A DNA stretch of 45,164 bases from Longimicrobiales bacterium (GCA_035764935.1 DASTYK010000185.1:1-45164); one strand, 5' to 3'. Counted from the stretch's first letter, positions 1-9,641 are shown. Translations and numbers: made by a program. Notes: generated by a model not told the origin, from the letters alone.

Positions 1-617
1 ACGACGGCGAGGATGGCCGCAAACAGGAACAGGATCGGCATGCCGATCCGCGCCAGCCGCTCGATGCCACCGGAAATCCCCCTGGATATGACCCAGATGT
101 TGATGCCGAGCGTGACCAGGAAGAAACCGTACGGCGTGTACCAGGCATGCTCACGCGTGGCCGCATCCCCGACACCCTGGAACGACTGCAGGTAGCCGGT
201 CATCTGCTCCTGCGAGGTGTGGCCGAAGTAGTCACCCGAGAGGGAGAACCACGTGAATGCGAGCGTCCAGCTCTCGATGTACGTGTAGTAGATCATCACG
301 ACGAGCGGGATGACCATGCCGACCACACCGATGTACTTCGCGGCGGGATGGTGCCAGACCGCCGCGAACATCCCGGGGATGTGACCCTTGCGGTAGCGCC
401 CTCCGTTCCGCCCGATGCCCCACTCGATCCACATCAGCGGGATGCCGAGCAGCAGCAGCGCGATGAAGTACGTGACCATGAACGAGCCGCCGCCGTTGCT
501 CGCCGCCTGCACCGGGAAGCGCAGGAAGTTGCCGAGCCCGACGGCGTTGCCCGCCATGGCGAGAATGAGCCCGATGCGGGTGCCCCAGGCTTCGTTGGAG
601 GTGCTGCCGGTTGTCAC
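1..617 (-). CDS. LeuT-like sodium:neurotransmitter symporter family transporter (partial, C-terminus outside window)
   Basis: This is a sodium-driven amino-acid or amine symporter of the SNF/LeuT family in the inner membrane; about 205 N-terminal residues are visible. The first membrane segment carries the family signature GNAVGLGNFLRFP, whose unwound backbone forms the sodium and substrate site in LeuT. It is followed by an NGGGSF stretch and a second helix ending in GIPLMWIEWGIGRNGG, very close to the LeuT sequence. The start is a GTG at 617, with GGGAGG upstream. It overlaps the TGA stop of the preceding exbD gene (GTGA), so translation is probably coupled and the transporter is the last visible gene of the TonB-ExbB-ExbD operon. 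Substrate cannot be read from this fragment. Family assignment is strong; the C-terminal half is outside the window. Confidence 0.93.
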   Translation of the reverse strand, partial: MTTGSTSNEAWGTRIGLILAMAGNAVGLGNFLRFPVQAASNGGGSFMVTYFIALLLLGIPLMWIEWGIGRNGGRYRKGHIPGMFAAVWHHPAAKYIGVVGMVIPLVVMIYYTYIESWTLAFTWFSLSGDYFGHTSQEQMTGYLQSFQGVGDAATREHAWYTPYGFFLVTLGINIWVISRGISGGIERLARIGMPILFLFAAILAV

Positions 618-1027
618 GATCGAGCCTCCCGTGGCAGAACGGCGCCGAGTACCTCGACGCCGGCCCCGCGCGCGGCGTCGAGTGCTCCGATGACTGTCTG
701 GTAGGGAACATCAGGGTCGGCCTTCACGAACAGCACGCGGTCCGGCCGGTCGCGGTAGATCTCGTCCAGCGTCGCCGCAAGCTGGCCCGGTGTGACCGCG
801 CGTGTGTTGATCGTCATCGCGCCCGCCGCGTCAATCTCGAGCACGATGCGGGCATTCGAAGCAGCCGATGTCGCCTTGTCGATCGGCAGCTGGACGTCGA
901 TGCTCTTCTGCAGCAGCGGCTGCGCGATCATGAAGATCACGAGCAGCACCAGCAGCACGTCGATCATCGGCGTCATGTTGATGTCCGCCATGGACGATCG
1001 TCCCGTGCTGCCCATCTGGATCGCCAT
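614..1027 (-). CDS. exbD: ExbD/TolR family biopolymer transport protein (second paralogue)
   Basis: A 137-aa inner-membrane protein of the ExbD/TolR family, the proton-channel partner of ExbB. A short cytoplasmic tail precedes one membrane helix (about residues 20-40). The helix contains the conserved pattern DINMTPMIDVLLVLLVIFM; Asp23 corresponds to the essential proton-carrying aspartate. The rest is the periplasmic domain, ending near VLFVKADPDVPY. The ATG at 1027 has AGGAGG five bases upstream. It follows another exbD (1036-1485) by 8 bp and overlaps the downstream symporter start by 3 bp. Having two ExbD proteins with one ExbB is known from some Ton and Tol-like clusters; which of the two pairs with TonB cannot be told from sequence. 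Confidence 0.93.
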   Translation of the reverse strand: MAIQMGSTGRSSMADINMTPMIDVLLVLLVIFMIAQPLLQKSIDVQLPIDKATSAASNARIVLEIDAAGAMTINTRAVTPGQLAATLDEIYRDRPDRVLFVKADPDVPYQTVIGALDAARGAGVEVLGAVLPREARS

Positions 1028-1035
1028 ACCGCCTC

Positions 1036-1485
<450 letters not shown>

Positions 1486-1491
1486 GCTGCC

Positions 1492-2214
1492 TCACACGCT
1501 GTGGCTGAGCGCAGAACCGTGCGCGCTCAGCGCGGTGGTCCCGCCGAGCCGGGCCTCGAAGCGCAGCAGGAAGTCCATGAACTCCTTCGTCGCGTACGTG
1601 ATCTCCATCGAGGTGAAGTCGATACGATTGATGAAGTAGTTGTACATCCACACGCCGGGCAGTGCGACGAGCAGGCCGATAGCCGTTGTGATCAGAGCTT
1701 CGGCGATACCCGCAGAAATGGCTGCCAGGCCGCCGCTGCCGGCACTGGCCATGCCCGTGAATGCATTCACCACGCCCATCGTCGTGCCGAGCAGACCGAC
1801 GAACGGCGCCGTCGCGCCGATGGTCGCCAGCACACCGAGCCCGCGGCGGAACCGCGAGAGCTGTTCGAGCGTGTTCAGCTCGATCATCCGCTGCACGGAC
1901 GCGACCTCCACCGGTGTGAGCGTGTGATCCTCGGAGTGCGCCTGCAGCGACGGAAATACGCGCCGGAACGCGTTCGCGAGGTGGCTGTTCGGGTACTGCT
2001 CCACCAGGCTCGCCGCGGCATTGAAATCCTCGCGCGCGAGCGCATCCGAGAAGCCGGGGGCGAAGCGCACCGTCTCCCGCTTCGAGCGCGCAAGCATGAT
2101 CAGCTTGCGGATCGACACGGTCGCGACCGCCAGCGACATACCCAGTAGCACGAATACGATGCCCTTGGCGAACCACCCCATGTGGCCCCAGAGCTCGATC
2201 AGCGACATGTTCAT
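1492..2214 (-). CDS. exbB: ExbB/TolQ/MotA family proton channel protein
   Basis: A 240-aa inner-membrane protein of the MotA/TolQ/ExbB family. Three membrane segments are visible, at about residues 15-38, 129-152 and 168-193, with the large cytoplasmic loop between the first and second. The second segment has the typical ATIGATAPFVGLLGTTMGVV pattern, which forms the channel lining in the ExbB pentamer. The third has the threonine pair of ALITTAIGLL, found in the proton pathway of this family. It starts 19 bp after tonB and is followed after 6 bp by exbD. With TonB and the two ExbD proteins it would convert proton-motive force into work at the outer membrane. The TonB neighbour favours ExbB over TolQ. 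Confidence 0.95.
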   Translation of the reverse strand: MNMSLIELWGHMGWFAKGIVFVLLGMSLAVATVSIRKLIMLARSKRETVRFAPGFSDALAREDFNAAASLVEQYPNSHLANAFRRVFPSLQAHSEDHTLTPVEVASVQRMIELNTLEQLSRFRRGLGVLATIGATAPFVGLLGTTMGVVNAFTGMASAGSGGLAAISAGIAEALITTAIGLLVALPGVWMYNYFINRIDFTSMEITYATKEFMDFLLRFEARLGGTTALSAHGSALSHSV

Positions 2215-2233
2215 TTTCGATATCCCTTGTTCG

Positions 2234-2986
2234 TCAGCGCGTCTGGAACTGGATCGGCAGTGCGACCCAGACCGGCACGTGATTATCCCTGTTCAGTGCG
2301 GGTGAGAACTCCATGATCCGGGCGACGTGCGTCGCCGCTTCATCGAGTGCCTCGTAACCGCTCGATTCCTTGACCTGCGTTCGCAGCACTGCACCCTGCT
2401 CGTCGATGAAGATCCAGACGAGTACGCTGCCGCCGATGCCGGCATCGCGCAGGAGTGGCGGATACTGCCGCTCCAGGGCGCGTGCGACCTCCGTCCGGTT
2501 CTTCAGCTCCGGCGCGACTGTGTAGGGCGTGAAGCGCGGCGCCGCCGCGATGTCCTCGGCCGTGATGGTGATCGTCGAATCGCCGTCGGCGCGACCACCT
2601 TCCACGCCGACACCGCTGAAATCCCGCACGTCAATGCGCAGCTGCGGCTGCGGGGGCGGAATGTCCGGCATCACCACGTCCGGCATCTCCAGGGTCTGGA
2701 ATCCGCGCGCGACGGGCTCGCTCGGCGGCGGCGGCGCAATGTCTTCCGGAGGCGGCGGCGGCGGCGGTGGCGGCGGTGGCGGTTCTTCCGCCACCGGAAT
2801 GAGCACCGTCACCACTTCCTTCACTTCCTGGCCGGCACTCATCGTGGCCCACGCGACGGCCACGATGACCAGCCCGTGTGCGACAAGGGACGCCAGGCCC
2901 GCTGCTATGCGTCCGCCGCCCTCGCTCCTCGGCCGGCTCGCCAGCAGCGTTCCTGACATCGGCGCACGCTCAGTCTCCGGTTTCAT
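2234..2986 (-). CDS. tonB: TonB family energy transducer
   Basis: A 250-aa TonB protein. A short cytoplasmic segment is followed by one membrane anchor (about residues 26-50). An almost pure run of twelve prolines follows (about 69-80), then a second proline-rich patch, which is the periplasm-spanning linker. The C-terminal TonB domain (about 160-250) carries the family pattern of YPPLLRDAGIGGSVLVWIFI and ends in VPVWVALPIQF. The start at 2986 is preceded by GAGG and overlaps the upstream 60-aa gene by 17 bp; an alternative ATG at 2959 would remove nine residues. It would carry energy from the adjacent ExbB-ExbD motor to TonB-dependent outer-membrane receptors, none of which is in this window. 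Confidence 0.93.
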   Translation of the reverse strand: MKPETERAPMSGTLLASRPRSEGGGRIAAGLASLVAHGLVIVAVAWATMSAGQEVKEVVTVLIPVAEEPPPPPPPPPPPPEDIAPPPPSEPVARGFQTLEMPDVVMPDIPPPQPQLRIDVRDFSGVGVEGGRADGDSTITITAEDIAAAPRFTPYTVAPELKNRTEVARALERQYPPLLRDAGIGGSVLVWIFIDEQGAVLRTQVKESSGYEALDEAATHVARIMEFSPALNRDNHVPVWVALPIQFQTR

Positions 2987-3152
2987 CGCGCGCCTCGTCG
3001 ATCGCCGGCGGCTTCCGGCTGCCGTACCAGATGAAGCCGATGAAGGCAAGCATCAGCACGTAAACGACGATCGCGCCGGCGTCGTGCGGCAGGTTGCGGA
3101 TCACGGCCTCGAACGTGAGGCCACCATCGGTCGTGTCCTGAATCAGCAGCAT
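2970..3152 (-). CDS. Small single-pass membrane protein at the head of the Ton operon
   Basis: A 60-aa protein with one hydrophobic segment (about residues 27-45, centred on VYVLMLAFIGFIWYG) followed by a basic then acidic tail. The ATG at 3152 has GGAG nine bases upstream. Its 3' end overlaps tonB by 17 bp, so the two are probably translated together. I do not recognise the family. The charged tail after the helix resembles small accessory subunits of membrane complexes such as CcoQ, but no diagnostic residue supports that. Position at the head of the operon suggests a structural or regulatory partner of the TonB complex; this is inference. Confidence 0.7.
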   Translation of the reverse strand: MLLIQDTTDGGLTFEAVIRNLPHDAGAIVVYVLMLAFIGFIWYGSRKPPAIDEARDETGD

Positions 3153-3346
3153 GGATTCGCTCCGTTTCCTGGTTGTGTTTCGGCGTTGTGGATTGGTCCG
3201 GCACGCGGCAAGGCGCGGATCAGCGGATCAGCGGATCCACGGATCGCGTACGTGCACGACGTGCTGGCGCCCTGTGTCAGGCGCGTGCGACGTCGCACCG
3301 GTGCGGCACAGCGTCCCGGGGACGCGCGCCGGCCGGGCCGGATCTG

Positions 3347-3775
3347 TCAGGAACGCGGAGCGGGCGGAGGCGTGCTGAAGCTGTGGAGGGTGCCGTTACT
3401 GGCGAACGCGCAGGTGATGTCGGTCGCCGCGTGCTGCCACAATGCGAGACGGACCCGCAACTGGCTCAGGGCGGCGGGACGAGCGTCCGAACCGTCGTCG
3501 ATGCTCTGATCGGGTCGGCCCGTTGCGCGCAGGTTGACGCGCGGGTTGATCTCGAGAAGTGTCTCGAGCGCGCCCTGCCCGGCGAGGAACGGGAGCGGGC
3601 GCTCGAAGCTGCGGTCGATGTGGTCCTGCGGCCGGGCGTCGGCGCCGACGTGCGATGCGGTGGCGTCGTGGCCGTCGGGCGTTGCCTGTGCCTGCGCATG
3701 CGAGGCCGTGCCCGGCGCGCAGAGCGCGACGAGTGCGAGGAGCAGTCCACGCAGGCCGGCAGTGATTCGACGCAT
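3347..3775 (-). CDS. Putative secreted protein of unknown function
   Basis: A 142-aa reading frame beginning with a good Sec signal peptide: a basic start (MRR), a leucine- and alanine-rich core and an SHAQA-type cleavage site near residue 29. The mature part is polar, with no recognisable domain and a single cysteine (in ITCAF). It diverges from actA (4049). The Shine-Dalgarno is weak and the frame competes with other open frames in this GC-rich stretch, so the signal peptide is the main reason to keep it. The 190 bp between it and the Ton operon hold no other gene, only a short run of GGATCAGC-like direct repeats at 3215-3248. Confidence 0.5.
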   Translation of the reverse strand: MRRITAGLRGLLLALVALCAPGTASHAQAQATPDGHDATASHVGADARPQDHIDRSFERPLPFLAGQGALETLLEINPRVNLRATGRPDQSIDDGSDARPAALSQLRVRLALWQHAATDITCAFASNGTLHSFSTPPPAPRS

Positions 3776-4048
3776 CGTCCGTTTGACTGGGAGCAGCAGC
3801 AGCTACTCTGCTCCTCAATCTGGGGCACTCCGACCCGGGTGGGAAGTGGGGAAGGCGCAGCGGGTTGCGGGGGGTGGGATGCGAGGGCAGATTGCCCCGG
3901 CTCCGCGCCCTGTGTTCGTCTTGCGGACGGGTTGAACCGCCACTATGCTGGCCGCCCGCCGGAACCCGACGACGATTGCGCGGCTGCTTTGCGCGTGGTC
4001 GAGTCCGCGTTGCGGCGACTCACGGTATTACGAACAGTCAGGTGCGCG

Positions 4049-4582
4049 ATGTCGAAAGCCAGGTGGGCGATCTTCGGAGTGGCGGGTGCGCTGGCACTGG
4101 CAGGCTCCGGTCTGATCGCAGCCTCAGCTGTCGGGCCGTTTGGTAAGAATGCGCCCGAGCAGCCGATAGCAAATTTCTCCCACGCATTGCACGCGGGCAC
4201 CCGCCAGATGCCCTGCATGTACTGCCACTCGTCGGCGGACAAGTCCGTCGACGCGGGCATTCCGGCGGTGCAGGTGTGTGCGGGCTGTCATATTCCGGGC
4301 GGTCAGCCGCTCGTGCGCGCGGATCGTCCCGGTGTGCAGCAGCTCGTGCAGTACTGGCGCGAGCAGCGCCCGATCCCGTGGGTGCGAGTTTACGACCTGC
4401 CTGACCACGCGCACTTCCCGCACATGCGTCACGTGAACGCCGGTCTCCAGTGCCAGGAGTGTCATGGCCCGGTCGAGACGATGGATGTGGTCGAGCAGGT
4501 GCCTCCACTGACGATGGGCTGGTGTGTCCAGTGCCACGAGCAGCGGCAGGCGCGCACGGATTGTACGGTCTGTCACTATTGA
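4049..4582 (+). CDS. actA: Alternative complex III subunit ActA, pentahaem cytochrome c
   Basis: A 177-aa periplasmic or membrane-anchored multihaem cytochrome c. It has an N-terminal signal or anchor helix (about residues 7-29), then five CxxCH haem-binding motifs starting at Cys56, Cys77, Cys135, Cys159 and Cys172. Five haems is the count known for ActA of alternative complex III. Several spare histidines (for example in HAHFPHMRH) can serve as distal haem ligands. It opens the actABCDEF operon and ends 12 bp before actB. In the complex, ActA carries electrons away from the iron-sulfur subunit ActB towards the next carrier. The ATG at 4049 is chosen because it directly precedes the signal helix; its ribosome-binding site is weak. 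Confidence 0.95.
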   Translation: MSKARWAIFGVAGALALAGSGLIAASAVGPFGKNAPEQPIANFSHALHAGTRQMPCMYCHSSADKSVDAGIPAVQVCAGCHIPGGQPLVRADRPGVQQLVQYWREQRPIPWVRVYDLPDHAHFPHMRHVNAGLQCQECHGPVETMDVVEQVPPLTMGWCVQCHEQRQARTDCTVCHY

Positions 4583-4594
4583 GTGTGAGCCGAC

Positions 4595-7500
4595 ATGGCT
4601 AATGGTTTGGAAAGACGCGAGTTCCTCAAGGTCATCGGCGCGACCGGCGCGGGCGCGGCGCTGACCGGTTGCGGCACGGCCGGCACGGAGCGGCTGATCC
4701 CGTATGTCGTGGGGCCGGAGGAGATCGTACCCGGCATCTCGACCTGGTATCGCACGACGTGCCGGGAGTGTCCGGCTGGCTGTGGCATGAACGTCCGCAC
4801 GCGTGAGGGGCGCGCGATCAAGGCGGAGGGCAATCCGCTCTCACCCGTTTCGCACGGTCACCTGTGCTCGCGCGGACAGGCTTCGCTGCACGGCCTCTAC
4901 AACCCTGACCGGGTGCCGCAGGCACTGGCGCGCGTGGGGACCGGCTGGGACAAGCTGTCGTGGGACGATGCCGAGAACCGGCTCGCACGCCAGCTCATGC
5001 AGCCGCAGGGTGAAACGGTCTTCCTGACGCACAGCTTTACGGGCAGTCTGGACCGGCTGATCGACGACTTCTGCGCCGCCTTCAACATCCGGCGCGTCCG
5101 CTACGAGCCGTTCGCCTACGAGCCGGTCCGTGCCGCGATGCGGATGATGTACGGCCGCGACGCGGTGCCGGTTCACTCGTTCGAGAACGCCGAGGTCGTG
5201 CTGACCTTCGGCGCCGACATCTTCGAGACATGGGTCTCGCCCGTCGACTACCAGCACGGGTGGGGTCAGGGCGTCAGCTACCGCAACGGCCAGCGCGGTC
5301 GCCTGATCTCCGTCACGCCGCACCAGTCGCTCACGGACATGAATGCCGACGAGTGGCTGCCGGTCAAGCCGGGCACCGAGCACCTCGTCGCGCTCGCGAT
5401 CGCGCGGATCATTGCCGACAACGGCGGTGATGCGGGACAGGGCGCGGCGATGCTCGCGAACGTCGACGTGGCGCAGGCCGCGGCGGCCGCGGGCGTCTCG
5501 CCCGAGCGCATCCGCCAGGTCGCAGCCGTGTTCGCGAACAACGGCCGCTCGCTCGCGGTCGGCCCGGGCGTGGCCTCCACGCACGCGGCCGCGACCGCGG
5601 TCGCGAGCGCCGTGATGCTCCTGAACCAGGTTGCCGGCAACATCGGCAGCACGGTGCACATCGATCGCGCCGAGGCGGCCGGCAACAATGCCGGCACCTA
5701 CCAGGAGATGCAGCAGCTCGTCCAGCGCATGGCCGGTGGGCAGGTTGGCGGGCTGCTCGTCTACGGGCCCAACCCGCTGTACGAGCTGCCGAATCGCGCC
5801 GAGGTGGAGAGCGCGATCGGACAGGTGCCCTTCGTCGCCTCCTTCTCGAGCTACCTCGACGAGACGAGCGCGCACGCGCACCTGCTGCTGCCGGATCACC
5901 ACTTCCTGGAGAGCTGGGGCGACTATCAGCCGCGTACCGGGCTCACGGGCATCGTCCAGCCGGTCATGATGCCGGTGTTCGACACCAAGCAGACGGGCGA
6001 CGTGCTGCTGTCCGTTGCGGTCCGCGCCGGTACGAACCTGCCGGACGCGCAGCCGACGTTCTACGACTACGTGCGCGCCCAGTGGCAGCGTGGCCCGTAC
6101 GCGAGCGCCGGCGGCGGCGCGGCCTTCGAGGACTGGTGGCGCGACGTGCTCCAGACGGGCTTCGTCGTGCAGGCGACGGCTGCCGCCGCGCCTGCAGCGG
6201 CCGCGACAGCCGGTGCCTCGCTGGCGCAGGTTCCCTTCGGTGAGCCGGAGATCAGCGGGCCGCAGGACGGCTACTACCTCGTCGTCTATCCGTCCAGCCG
6301 CTTCTTCGACGGCCGCAACGCGAACCGGCCGTGGCTCCAGGAGCTGCCCGACCCGGTCTCGAAGTTCTCGTGGTCGTCGTGGGTCGAGATCAGCCCGGTG
6401 GTGGCCGAGCAGCTCGACCTGGACACCGGTCACATCGTCGAAGTCGCGACCGACTTCGGCTCTGTCGAGGCGCCGGTCTGGATCCATCCGGGCACGCGCC
6501 AGGACACGATCGCGATCCAGCTGGGGCAGGGGCACACGCAGTTCGGCCGCTATGCGATGAACCGCGGCGTCAACCCGCTCGACCTGCTGGCGCCGCTCGC
6601 GGACCCGGTGTCCGGCGCATTCCTGTACATGCAGCAGCGCGCCACGCTGCGGCCCACCGGCCGCTGGGAGCGGCCGATCCAGTCCGGGCTGAACGCGGAC
6701 CAGGAGAACCGCGACGTCGCGCAGAGCATCTCGCTGGCCGAGGCGCGCGCCAGGGACACGGAGCGTGGCCTGCTCGTGGCCATGGCCATGACCGGCGCCG
6801 GCGGCGAGCATCTCTCGGAAATGCAGGAGGGACACCAGCCCGAGGCCGGCGCTCACGGCCACGACGTGCATCCGTTCGAGGCACGCGTGCACGAGCTGCA
6901 GGCGAGCGGTGGCTTCGCGCCCGCCGAGATCAACGCGTCACCGCAGGCGTGGCCGCCCGAGGGCACGCACTACGGCGAGTACTCCGAGGAACACCCGCGC
7001 TGGGGCATGTCGATCGACATGGAGCGCTGCACCGGCTGCAGCGCCTGCATCACGGCATGCTACGCGGAGAACAACATCGGCATCGTCGGCCCCGAGCAGG
7101 TGGCCAAGGGGCGTATCCTCCACTGGCTGCGCATCGAGCGCTACTTCGAGGGTGAGGCGGAGGATCTCCACACGACGTTCCTGCCGATGCTCTGTCAGCA
7201 GTGCGGCAACGCGCCGTGCGAGCCGGTCTGCCCGGTCTACGCGGCGTATCACACGCCGGACGGGCTGAACGGCCAGGTCTACAACCGCTGCGTGGGCACG
7301 CGCTACTGCGCGAACAACTGCCCGTACAAGGTCCGTACGTTCAACTGGTTCAGCTGGGAGTGGCCGGAGCCGCTCAACTGGCAGCTGAATCCGGACGTCA
7401 CGGTGCGCGAGAAGGGCGTGATGGAGAAGTGCACCTTCTGCGTGCAGCGGATCCGCGAGCAGCAGCACGTCGCGCGACTCGAGAACCGCGGTGTGCGCGA

Positions 7501-7693
7501 TGGCGAGATCGTGCCGGCGTGCGCGCAGACGTGTCCGTCGGACGCGATCGTGTTCGGCAACCTGAAGGATCCGAACGCCCGGGTCACGCGCGTCGCCGCA
7601 TCGGGTCGCGGCTACCGCGTGCTCGAGCAAATCAACACACAGTCCGCGATCACGTACCTGAAGCGGGTGCGGCCGGAAGGCGCGGAGGCATAA
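4595..7693 (+). CDS. actB: Alternative complex III subunit ActB (fused molybdopterin-like and iron-sulfur domains)
   Basis: A 1032-aa subunit. It begins with a twin-arginine motif (RREFLK, residues 7-12) and a lipobox-like LTGC at 23-26, suggesting Tat export with a lipid anchor. The first part (to about 760) is a molybdopterin-oxidoreductase-like fold, with an N-terminal cysteine set Cys56, Cys59, Cys63 and Cys91 that could hold a [4Fe-4S] cluster. In known complexes the molybdenum cofactor is absent. The last 240 residues are a ferredoxin-like domain of the PsrB/NrfC type with several cysteine groups: CTGCSAC from 812, CQQCGNAPCEPVCP, a CVGTRYCANNCP block and CTFC plus CAQTCP. An alanine-rich linker lies near residues 527-545. 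It sits between ActA and the membrane subunit ActC and passes electrons from quinol to the haems. Confidence 0.95.
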   Translation: MANGLERREFLKVIGATGAGAALTGCGTAGTERLIPYVVGPEEIVPGISTWYRTTCRECPAGCGMNVRTREGRAIKAEGNPLSPVSHGHLCSRGQASLHGLYNPDRVPQALARVGTGWDKLSWDDAENRLARQLMQPQGETVFLTHSFTGSLDRLIDDFCAAFNIRRVRYEPFAYEPVRAAMRMMYGRDAVPVHSFENAEVVLTFGADIFETWVSPVDYQHGWGQGVSYRNGQRGRLISVTPHQSLTDMNADEWLPVKPGTEHLVALAIARIIADNGGDAGQGAAMLANVDVAQAAAAAGVSPERIRQVAAVFANNGRSLAVGPGVASTHAAATAVASAVMLLNQVAGNIGSTVHIDRAEAAGNNAGTYQEMQQLVQRMAGGQVGGLLVYGPNPLYELPNRAEVESAIGQVPFVASFSSYLDETSAHAHLLLPDHHFLESWGDYQPRTGLTGIVQPVMMPVFDTKQTGDVLLSVAVRAGTNLPDAQPTFYDYVRAQWQRGPYASAGGGAAFEDWWRDVLQTGFVVQATAAAAPAAAATAGASLAQVPFGEPEISGPQDGYYLVVYPSSRFFDGRNANRPWLQELPDPVSKFSWSSWVEISPVVAEQLDLDTGHIVEVATDFGSVEAPVWIHPGTRQDTIAIQLGQGHTQFGRYAMNRGVNPLDLLAPLADPVSGAFLYMQQRATLRPTGRWERPIQSGLNADQENRDVAQSISLAEARARDTERGLLVAMAMTGAGGEHLSEMQEGHQPEAGAHGHDVHPFEARVHELQASGGFAPAEINASPQAWPPEGTHYGEYSEEHPRWGMSIDMERCTGCSACITACYAENNIGIVGPEQVAKGRILHWLRIERYFEGEAEDLHTTFLPMLCQQCGNAPCEPVCPVYAAYHTPDGLNGQVYNRCVGTRYCANNCPYKVRTFNWFSWEWPEPLNWQLNPDVTVREKGVMEKCTFCVQRIREQQHVARLENRGVRDGEIVPACAQTCPSDAIVFGNLKDPNARVTRVAASGRGYRVLEQINTQSAITYLKRVRPEGAEA

Positions 7694-7699
7694 CGAAGC

Positions 7700-9100
7700 A
7701 TGGCTACGGTCATTCGCTCCGAGACGCACCCGGACGTCGGCAGCTACGGCCAGGTCAACAAGGACCTGCTGAAGCTGCTCGGCAAACCGGGTCGCGCCTA
7801 CTTCATACTGCTCGCGGTGTCGATCGCCCTGGTCGGGCTGCTCGGCTTTGCCTGGGCGGGGCAGGTCATCCTCGGCATCGGCATGTCCGGCCTGACCAAC
7901 CCGGTCGGCTGGGGCGCATACATCACGACCTTCGTCTTCTGGGTCGGTATCGCGCACTCGGGCACGCTGATCTCCGCGGTGCTCTACCTGTTCCGCGCAC
8001 GCTGGCGGCAGTCGATCTACCGCGCGGCCGAGGCCATGACCGTCTTCGCGGTCATGACCGCGGGCCTCTTCCCGATCATCCACCTCGGGCGGCCCTGGCT
8101 GTTCTACTACCTGCTGCCGTACCCGAACCAGCGCGGCATCTGGCCGAACTTCCGCAGCCCGCTGGTGTGGGACGTCTTTGCGGTCAGCACCTACTTCACG
8201 GTGTCGGCGACGTTCTTCCTGATCGGCATGATCCCCGACATCGCGGCCGCACGCGACGCGACCACGGTGCCGTGGCGGAAGAAGCTGTACACGATCCTCT
8301 CGTTCGGATGGCGCGGTACCGACAACGAGTGGAAGCACTTCACGCGCGCGTACCTGTACCTGGCCGCGCTCGCGACACCCCTGGTGCTGTCCGTGCACTC
8401 GGTCGTGTCCTGGGACTTCGCCATGTCGATCGTGCCGGGCTGGCACACGACGATCTTTGCACCCTACTTCGTCGCCGGCGCGATCTTCTCCGGTCTCGCG
8501 ATGGTGCTCACGCTGGTCATCCCGATCCGCAAGATCTTCGGGCTCGAGGCGTACTTCACCCCGCGCCACATGGACGCGATGGGGAAGATGATCCTCGTCA
8601 CCAGCATGGTCGTCTTCTACGCGTACCTGAGCGAGTACTTCATCGCCTGGTACAGCGTCGAGGTGCCGGAGCGCGGCCAGTTCTGGTGGCGCGCATTCGG
8701 TGACTACTGGTGGGCCACGTGGATCATGCTCACGTGCAACGGCATCATCCCGATGCTGCTGTGGTCGCGGAAGGTGCGTACCTCGTACGCCGCCATGTTC
8801 GTGATCACCATCTTCATCAACATCGGGATGTGGTTCGAGCGCTTCGTGATCATCGTCGTGTCGCTCGCCCACGAGTACGAGCCCTGGCAGTGGCGCAACT
8901 ACATGCCGAGCTGGACCGAGATGGCGATCCTCGCCGGCAGCTTCGGCTGGTTCTTCATGTGGTTCCTGCTGTTCATGCGGATCCTGCCCGCGGTCTCCAT
9001 CGCGGAGCTGAAGGAAGTTCTGCCCGCACCGCTGCGTCGTTCGCGCGCGGGCGCGGGAGCGCAGGCGCAGGGCCGCGTCGGCTCTGCAGAGGAGCACTGA
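7700..9100 (+). CDS. actC: Alternative complex III subunit ActC, NrfD/PsrC-like quinol-binding membrane protein
   Basis: A 466-aa polytopic membrane protein of the NrfD/PsrC family, with about ten hydrophobic segments. Typical blocks are FWVGIAHSGTLISAVLYLFR in the second segment, the FPIIHLGRPWLFYYLLPYPN loop and SVVSWDFAMSIVPGWHTTIF. These shape the quinol site and a proposed proton path. The charged C-terminal tail is rich in arginine and alanine. It starts 6 bp after actB and is followed after 4 bp by actD. ActC is the main quinol-oxidising subunit and is paralogous to ActF at the end of the operon. Assignment by motif and gene order is secure. Confidence 0.95.
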   Translation: MATVIRSETHPDVGSYGQVNKDLLKLLGKPGRAYFILLAVSIALVGLLGFAWAGQVILGIGMSGLTNPVGWGAYITTFVFWVGIAHSGTLISAVLYLFRARWRQSIYRAAEAMTVFAVMTAGLFPIIHLGRPWLFYYLLPYPNQRGIWPNFRSPLVWDVFAVSTYFTVSATFFLIGMIPDIAAARDATTVPWRKKLYTILSFGWRGTDNEWKHFTRAYLYLAALATPLVLSVHSVVSWDFAMSIVPGWHTTIFAPYFVAGAIFSGLAMVLTLVIPIRKIFGLEAYFTPRHMDAMGKMILVTSMVVFYAYLSEYFIAWYSVEVPERGQFWWRAFGDYWWATWIMLTCNGIIPMLLWSRKVRTSYAAMFVITIFINIGMWFERFVIIVVSLAHEYEPWQWRNYMPSWTEMAILAGSFGWFFMWFLLFMRILPAVSIAELKEVLPAPLRRSRAGAGAQAQGRVGSAEEH

Positions 9101-9104
9101 TCCG

Positions 9105-9641
9105 ATGAGCGCGACAAGGAGCCCGGGTGTCCTGGGCATCTTCGATTCCGTCGATGCGACGGTCAAAGCGATCCATGAGCTGCGCGACCTGGGCGTGAAG
9201 CGACCGACCGTGTTCACACCGGCGCCGAACCACGACATCGAGCACGCGCTCGATACCGAGGAGAGCCCGGTCCGGCTGTTCACGCTCGTGGGCGGCCTGA
9301 CCGGCGCGGCCAGCGGTTTCGCGCTGGCCACCTGGACTTCGATGGACTGGCCACTGGTGACCGGCGGCAAGCCGATCATCTCGCTGCCCGCGTGGGTGAT
9401 CATCGCGTTCGAGCTGACGATCCTGTTCGGTGCGCTCTCGACGATCCTGGGCCTGTTCGTCAATGCACGGCTGCCGCAGCGCAGCCCCACGCTCGTCTAC
9501 GATCGCAGCTTCTCGGTCGACCAGTTCGGGGTCTACGTGGTCCCCTCGGCCGACCGCGCGGAGGAGGTTCGCAGGGTGCTCGCGGAGAGCGGTGCCGTCG
9601 AGGTCCGCCACGGCACACGGGAGGTGACCAGTGAAGTTTGA
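9105..9641 (+). CDS. actD: Alternative complex III subunit ActD (DUF3341)
   Basis: A 178-aa membrane subunit. A cytoplasmic N-terminal part resembles a small ferredoxin-like alpha/beta domain (residues 1-60, beginning with GVLGIFDSVDATVKAIHEL). Two membrane helices follow, at about 63-85 and 95-118, then a C-terminal stretch that includes FGVYVV. This layout, with two helices between ActC and ActE, is characteristic of ActD. GAGGAG lies upstream of the ATG at 9105, and the 3' end overlaps actE by 11 bp. It has no cofactor motif and is thought to have a structural role in the complex. Confidence 0.92.
   Translation: MSATRSPGVLGIFDSVDATVKAIHELRDLGVKRPTVFTPAPNHDIEHALDTEESPVRLFTLVGGLTGAASGFALATWTSMDWPLVTGGKPIISLPAWVIIAFELTILFGALSTILGLFVNARLPQRSPTLVYDRSFSVDQFGVYVVPSADRAEEVRRVLAESGAVEVRHGTREVTSEV

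Noticed and set aside
3215-3248. Short direct repeats of GGATCAGC upstream of the Ton operon
   Set aside because: Only three imperfect copies; may be chance or an operator but nothing else supports it.
4841-9490. Long minus-strand frames antisense to actB, actC and actD
   Set aside because: Composition is low-complexity Arg/Asp/His and the plus strand encodes conserved complex III subunits.
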